DNA from: JADJPO01 sp963828555 | Lineage (GTDB): Bacteria > Actinomycetota > Actinomycetes > Actinomycetales > Kineosporiaceae | Direction of reading: 5' to 3' | NCBI GenBank assembly: GCA_963828555.1 | Contig: CAWHEL010000002.1 | Location: forward strand, 372,001 to 436,000 | DNA: 64,000 nucleotides | In this document: positions 60,954-64,000 of the stretch, piece by piece | Position numbering within the stretch: the stretch's first letter is position 1 | How the letters are laid out: each line of letters starts with the position of its first letter | Notes under the pieces: generated by a model | The model's input: the letters and a program-made list of their open reading frames with translations, nothing else | Told to the model about the DNA's origin: nothing | Databases searched by the model: none | Made by a program: the position numbers and the translations under genes

Positions 60954-60970
60954 AGAGGGAGGTCTGTCTC

Positions 60971-61600
60971 ATGCCCCGGCCGGTGACCCTGGTGGACCTG
61001 GACGGTCTCGGGCTGCCCGCCGCGTTCAGTACGTCCGCGGCGCTGGACGCCGGTCTGACCCGGCCGCTCTTGGACAGGCTCGTCCGGGACGGAGACCTGG
61101 AGCGGTTCGGGCGCGGGCTGTTCCTGCGCAGCGTCTATGCCGACGGCATGGACACCGACCTGGTCGAGATCGCGGTCCGAGCGCCGTCGGCGACGATCTG
61201 CCTGACCAGCGCGCTGGCACGGCACGGCCTGACCGACGAGATCCCCGCCGCGGTCGACATTGCGCTGCCGCGAGAGCACTGGCAGCCGCGGGTCGCGGCG
61301 CGGGTGGCGTGGCACCGGTTCGCCGAGGACAGCTTCACCATCGGCCGGCACGACCTGCAGCTGACCGACCCCTCGGGGACGGCGGCGGCAGGGCCGCTGA
61401 CGATCGGCCTGTACAGCGCCGAACGCAGCATCATCGACGCCTTCCGCACCCGCGGCACTACCGGCTTCGACCTGGCCACCGACGCACTGCGCCGCTGGCT
61501 GCGCGACCCCACCCACCAGCCCGCCGACCTCCTGTCCCTGTGCGAGCACTGGCCCCGAACCCTGACCGCATTGCGCACCGCGTTGGAGATCCTGCTCTGA
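60971..61600 (+). CDS. abiEi: AbiEi-type antitoxin/autorepressor (type IV TA)
   Basis: 209 residues. The N-terminal winged-helix part (GLTRPLLDRLVRDGDLERFG and RGLFLRSVY) is followed by the AbiEi core ICLTSALARHGLTDEIPAAV, HRFAEDSFTIGR and YSAERSIIDAFRTRG. It neutralises the partner toxin without forming a stable complex and represses the operon. The start at ATG 60971 has GGGAGGT 9 bases upstream. The stop overlaps the toxin start (TGATG). Confidence 0.9.
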   Translation: MPRPVTLVDLDGLGLPAAFSTSAALDAGLTRPLLDRLVRDGDLERFGRGLFLRSVYADGMDTDLVEIAVRAPSATICLTSALARHGLTDEIPAAVDIALPREHWQPRVAARVAWHRFAEDSFTIGRHDLQLTDPSGTAAAGPLTIGLYSAERSIIDAFRTRGTTGFDLATDALRRWLRDPTHQPADLLSLCEHWPRTLTALRTALEILL

Positions 61601-62490
61601 TGGCCAACCCGAACCGCGACACCACCGCCGGCGCCGCCTTCATCGACCTGCGCGCCCTCGCCAAGATGCAGGGACGCAACGTCGCCGAGCTGCTCGATCT
61701 GTACCTGCTCGAAGGATTCCTCGGCCGCCTCGCTGGCAGCGACCACGGCCCGCACCTCGTCCTCAAAGGCGGCGCACTGCTCGCCGCCTACGGCACCCGT
61801 CGTCCGACCCGCGACGTCGACCTGCTCGCCACCGACCTGCACATCGACACCGACACCGTCCTGGCACTTGTCCGCAACATCGCCGGCCTGCCCCGAGACG
61901 ACGGCCTGGAGTTCGACCCCGCATCCGCGACCGCGCACGTCATCCGCGACGACGACGAGTACTCCGGCGTCCGGGTCAGTATGACTGCCACCCTCGGCCG
62001 CGCCCGCCTCACCTTCCACGTCGACGTCAACGTCGGCGACCCGGTCTGGCCCGCACCCGGCCTGGTCGCCGTCCCCGGACTCCTCGGCGGACACGTCGAG
62101 CTGCTCGGCTACCCGCTGGCCGCCGTCTACGCGGAGAAGATCGTCACTGCCCTGCAACGCGGGACCGCGAACACCCGCTGGCGTGACTTCGCCGACGTCT
62201 ACCTCCTACGCGGCCAGCAGGACCTCGACGGCACCGACCTCACCACCGCATTGCAGAAGGTTGCCGCGTACCGCGGAGTCACCCTCCGACCGCTATCTCA
62301 GGCGCTGGCCGGGTACGCCCCGCTCGGCCAGACCCGCTACCGCGCCTGGGTCCAACGGCGAGACCTCACCGACCGCCTCCCGCGCGAGTTCGCCGAGCTG
62401 CTCCACGGCGTCCAGCAGCTCGCCGACCCACCGCTCGCCGGCAACGCCCACAGCCGCACCTGGGACCACACCACGCTCGCGTGGACCTGA
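61600..62490 (+). CDS. abiEii: AbiEii nucleotidyltransferase toxin (type IV TA)
   Basis: 296 residues. The nucleotidyltransferase motif is LVLKGGALLAAYGTRRPTRDVDLLAT, shown here as LKGG and RPTRDVDLL (GG/S...DxD), with a downstream YAEKIVTALQRGTANTRWRD carrying the family Lys and Asp. These enzymes use nucleotides to block growth, and AbiE protects against phage by abortive infection. It is coupled to abiEi and is cargo of the tRNA-Phe element. Confidence 0.92.
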   Translation: MANPNRDTTAGAAFIDLRALAKMQGRNVAELLDLYLLEGFLGRLAGSDHGPHLVLKGGALLAAYGTRRPTRDVDLLATDLHIDTDTVLALVRNIAGLPRDDGLEFDPASATAHVIRDDDEYSGVRVSMTATLGRARLTFHVDVNVGDPVWPAPGLVAVPGLLGGHVELLGYPLAAVYAEKIVTALQRGTANTRWRDFADVYLLRGQQDLDGTDLTTALQKVAAYRGVTLRPLSQALAGYAPLGQTRYRAWVQRRDLTDRLPREFAELLHGVQQLADPPLAGNAHSRTWDHTTLAWT

Positions 62491-62632
62491 CAGCCGTACT
62501 GCCACTCGTGACGGCACCCTTCAGACCCACTCCACACCGTTGCCTGGTTTGCTCCTGACTTCGCGATAGGGATCCCGGCCTGGATCAGACACCATCCGGC
62601 GGGTCCTCCGACCGATCGTGGAGGATCTGATC

Positions 62633-62976
62633 ATGTCCGAGTCCGACCGTAGAACGACCGTGCCGGCAGGCGCGCGAAGCGGTTCCTGTCCGTGGCGCAG
62701 AAGTACGAGATCTGGTTGCAGCTGATGCGGCAGGAGGTGACGATCGCCGAGGCCGCCGCCGAGCATCAGGTCAACCGGTCCACGGTGATGCGGATACGCA
62801 CGGTGGCGAAGGAGGGTGCTCTGGCGGCGTTGGCGGCCTCCAAGCCCGGGGTCGGGGCCAAGGACCGCGACCACGAACTGGAGGCGGCCAAGGCCGAGAT
62901 CGCCCGGCTGGGCGAGACGGTCAAGGAGATGGCCGTGAAGCTGATGCTGGTGGAGGGAAAGGCGGATGGGGCTGAG
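62633..62976 (+). pseudogene. IS orfA-like helix-turn-helix protein fragment
   Basis: The open part reads QKYEIWLQLMRQEVTIAEA, HQVNRSTVMRIRTVAKEG and KDRDHELEAAKAEIARLGE, typical of the small DNA-binding ORF of IS3-like elements. The start (ATG 62633) and the end (expected ...VEGKGGWG then stop at 62976) are each out of frame by one base. No transposase catalytic ORF or clear terminal repeats follow. It abuts and truncates a VapC-like gene at about 62976. Confidence 0.7.
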
Positions 62977-63021
62977 TGTCAACGCCGCCGCAACGATCGG
63001 ACCCGTATCGACAACGATCAC
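62974..63021 (-). pseudogene. VapC-like PIN toxin, 5' remnant
   Basis: GTG at 63021 overlaps the upstream antitoxin stop (GTGA). The first 15 residues are the classic PIN start, IVVDTGPIVAAAL with the metal-binding Asp. Homology then ends where the IS orfA-like fragment begins, so the toxin was cut by that insertion or the deletion that brought it. Confidence 0.65.
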
Positions 63022-63236
63022 GGCCGAGGCTGCCCGAACCCTTCAGCCAGGATCTTCTCGACCCGCTCGGACACGTCATCCGCCGACCCCTCGGCGATCC
63101 CGAACCATGCCGGCGGCCACGCGCGCGGCGTCGGCACCGCATCAAAACGAGACCGCAACGCCGACACCACAGCCGGCACCTGCTCGTCGGGCAACTGCTC
63201 GACCAACTCACGCAACTCATCCCGGGGCCTGCTCAC
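63018..63236 (-). CDS. VapB-like antitoxin candidate
   Basis: 72 residues, GTG start, RPRDELRELVEQLPDEQVPA then WPPAWFGIAEGSADDVSERV. Its position before a PIN-domain start, the overlap with it, and the small size fit an antitoxin. The N-terminal pattern is like antitoxins that follow a DELRxLxxxLPxE scheme. With its toxin destroyed, it would be an orphan. Confidence 0.65.
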   Translation of the reverse strand: MSRPRDELRELVEQLPDEQVPAVVSALRSRFDAVPTPRAWPPAWFGIAEGSADDVSERVEKILAEGFGQPRP

Positions 63237-63452
63237 CCTGCCGAGTCTAGGTACCCACCCCACACCCGCCATGATCAAATCTCCTCTACCCGACACCCGG
63301 GCATCCGATGTCGGATCCAGCCATCACCACCCACCGCGACCAGTCACGACCATCCGGTCCGAAATCGTGTCGAAGGACCACGCGAGGCAACCATCCAGGT
63401 CACATCCTCGCAGGTCAGCGCCACAATCAACCGTGCATGACCGGCTTGCTGA

Positions 63453-63493
63453 AAAATCGGAAGGTCGGCGGTTCGACCCCGCCCCTGGCCACC
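63453..63493 (+). other. right direct repeat: duplicated 3' end of tRNA-Phe
   Basis: Identical over 41 bases to 59271-59311. Upstream of it the tRNA sequence is lost, so this copy is only a partial tRNA and marks the right end of the element. Confidence 0.9.
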
Positions 63494-64000
63494 CGTGGAA
63501 ACGGCACCTGACCTGCGGATTCTTTCCCTTCTGATGATCTTGCAGTGTGCGGCGGGATGCGGCTGAGAGTGGGCTCGAGCGGGTATCCGTGTCGAATACG
63601 TGTCGAAGTTTGGTGCCCTCCCCCGCGCCTCATCGTTACGCTCCGACGCGGGGCCGATCATGGCGTCACACTGCGACCGAGCGTTCGCGGTAGCCAGCCT
63701 TGGCCCCTCCCCGATCCCCGGAGTGTGAGAGGTCTCAGTGGCCGACCCGAAGCGACAACTCGCCGCCCGGGTCATCAAGGTGGGCATCGCCGCCCTGGGC
63801 GGTGAATGGAAGACCACCGCCAGCCAGGCAGCCTCTGACCCGGATCCGCAACTATGGCGGTGATGACGTCGCCAGTCGGTTCGTGATCATGGGTTTGGGC
63901 CGGTTTCGATGCTCGGGTATGTCGAAGGCCCGGCTGTCGAGTCGGGTGGGCGGGGTTCCACGGTCCCGGGTTTCTGGTCGGGGGGTAGGGCCGGTGGCCG
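63494..64000. other. region after the element with no convincing gene
   Basis: The only plausible small ORF is GTG 63738 to stop 63863 on the plus strand (41 residues, starting ADPKRQLAARVIKVGIAALG), with a weak ribosome site. It has no recognised family. The rest shows no gene or hairpin that I can support. Confidence 0.35.

Larger units (their letters stand above)
59271..63493. mobile_element. small integrated element in tRNA-Phe
   Basis: About 4.2 kb between two 41-bp copies of the tRNA-Phe 3' end. Contents in order: phased TGCTCAC repeats, a tyrosine integrase (minus, frameshifted), an AbiEi/AbiEii pair (plus), an IS fragment, and a VapBC-like pair with a cut toxin (minus). There are no replication, packaging or conjugation genes, so it is a satellite-like or decayed integrative element. 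Confidence 0.88.

Noticed and set aside
60356..60970. N-terminal extension of the AbiEi protein by about 200 residues
   Set aside because: It is antisense to the integrase gene and crosses the inverted-repeat operator. ATG 60971 has a good ribosome site and gives the normal family length.
63545..63805. 86-codon plus-strand frame after the element
   Set aside because: Composition is Arg/Pro-rich without motifs or ribosome site, as expected for random GC-rich sequence.
63878..63892. Another family B unit (CGTGATCATG)
   Set aside because: Only the short GTGATCATG core matches; the CAATCC flank is missing and there is no inverted partner.

Overview
The window is very GC-rich, with GTG starts, many start/stop overlaps and gene families typical of an aerobic, probably soil-dwelling actinobacterium. 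Examples are IclR and FadR-type regulators, a LutABC lactate operon, an HbpS/GlcG-like protein, proteins with an AbiEi-like N-terminus and a DUF559-like C-terminus, lipoproteins and GGDEF-EAL proteins. The genus cannot be fixed from the sequence alone.

Layout. 1-5.5 kb: a truncated secreted beta-propeller protein, a tiny zinc-ribbon protein, a PNPOx-fold flavoprotein, and the lutABC operon with a divergent FadR-type regulator and a clear palindromic operator. 5.8-23.4 kb: an aromatic catabolic island. It holds a ferredoxin plus catechol 2,3-dioxygenase on the plus strand. A multicomponent phenol hydroxylase operon on the minus strand carries dmpL, M, N, O, a second catechol 2,3-dioxygenase, the dmpP reductase and an HbpS-like gene, led by an unrecognised gene where dmpK would be. 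Two divergent IclR regulators follow, then the lower meta pathway dmpE-F-G-H-I-C. Together these take phenol through catechol and 2-hydroxymuconic semialdehyde, by the dehydrogenase/4-oxalocrotonate branch, to pyruvate and acetyl-CoA. No dmpD hydrolase is present. Three promoter regions of the island share a 17-bp palindrome (GTTCC-N7-S-GAAY), a likely common IclR operator.

24-59 kb: mixed chromosomal genes. These include a hotdog protein, an acyl-CoA synthetase, argG, an MFS exporter, a tyrosine-phosphatase-like protein, a GH36-like glycosidase beside a sugar ABC transporter, a shikimate kinase, a GMC oxidoreductase, a frameshifted Gfo/Idh/MocA gene, a dienelactone-hydrolase-family protein, a free-standing A-PCP-TE NRPS-like protein, a D-lactate-dehydrogenase-like FAD/Fe-S protein, an FKBP lipoprotein, an ArnT/PMT-like glycosyltransferase, an ApbE-like protein, a DoxX protein, an SDR with a zinc ribbon, a SpoIIE-type phosphatase and a GGDEF-EAL protein.

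59.0-63.5 kb: tRNA-Glu, tRNA-Asp and tRNA-Phe. A small element of about 4.2 kb is integrated in tRNA-Phe and bounded by a 41-bp direct repeat. It carries a frameshifted tyrosine integrase, an AbiEi/AbiEii toxin-antitoxin pair with an inverted-repeat operator, an IS fragment, and a VapBC-like pair whose toxin is cut short by that fragment.

The most unusual pattern is three families of intergenic palindromes (A, B, C). All share the core TCATGC...GCATGA but have different flanks. Each family brackets exactly one of the three AbiEi/DUF559-like genes in the window. Family A is also scattered at six other intergenic sites. This looks like a REP-like system in which each nuclease-like gene has its own palindrome family.
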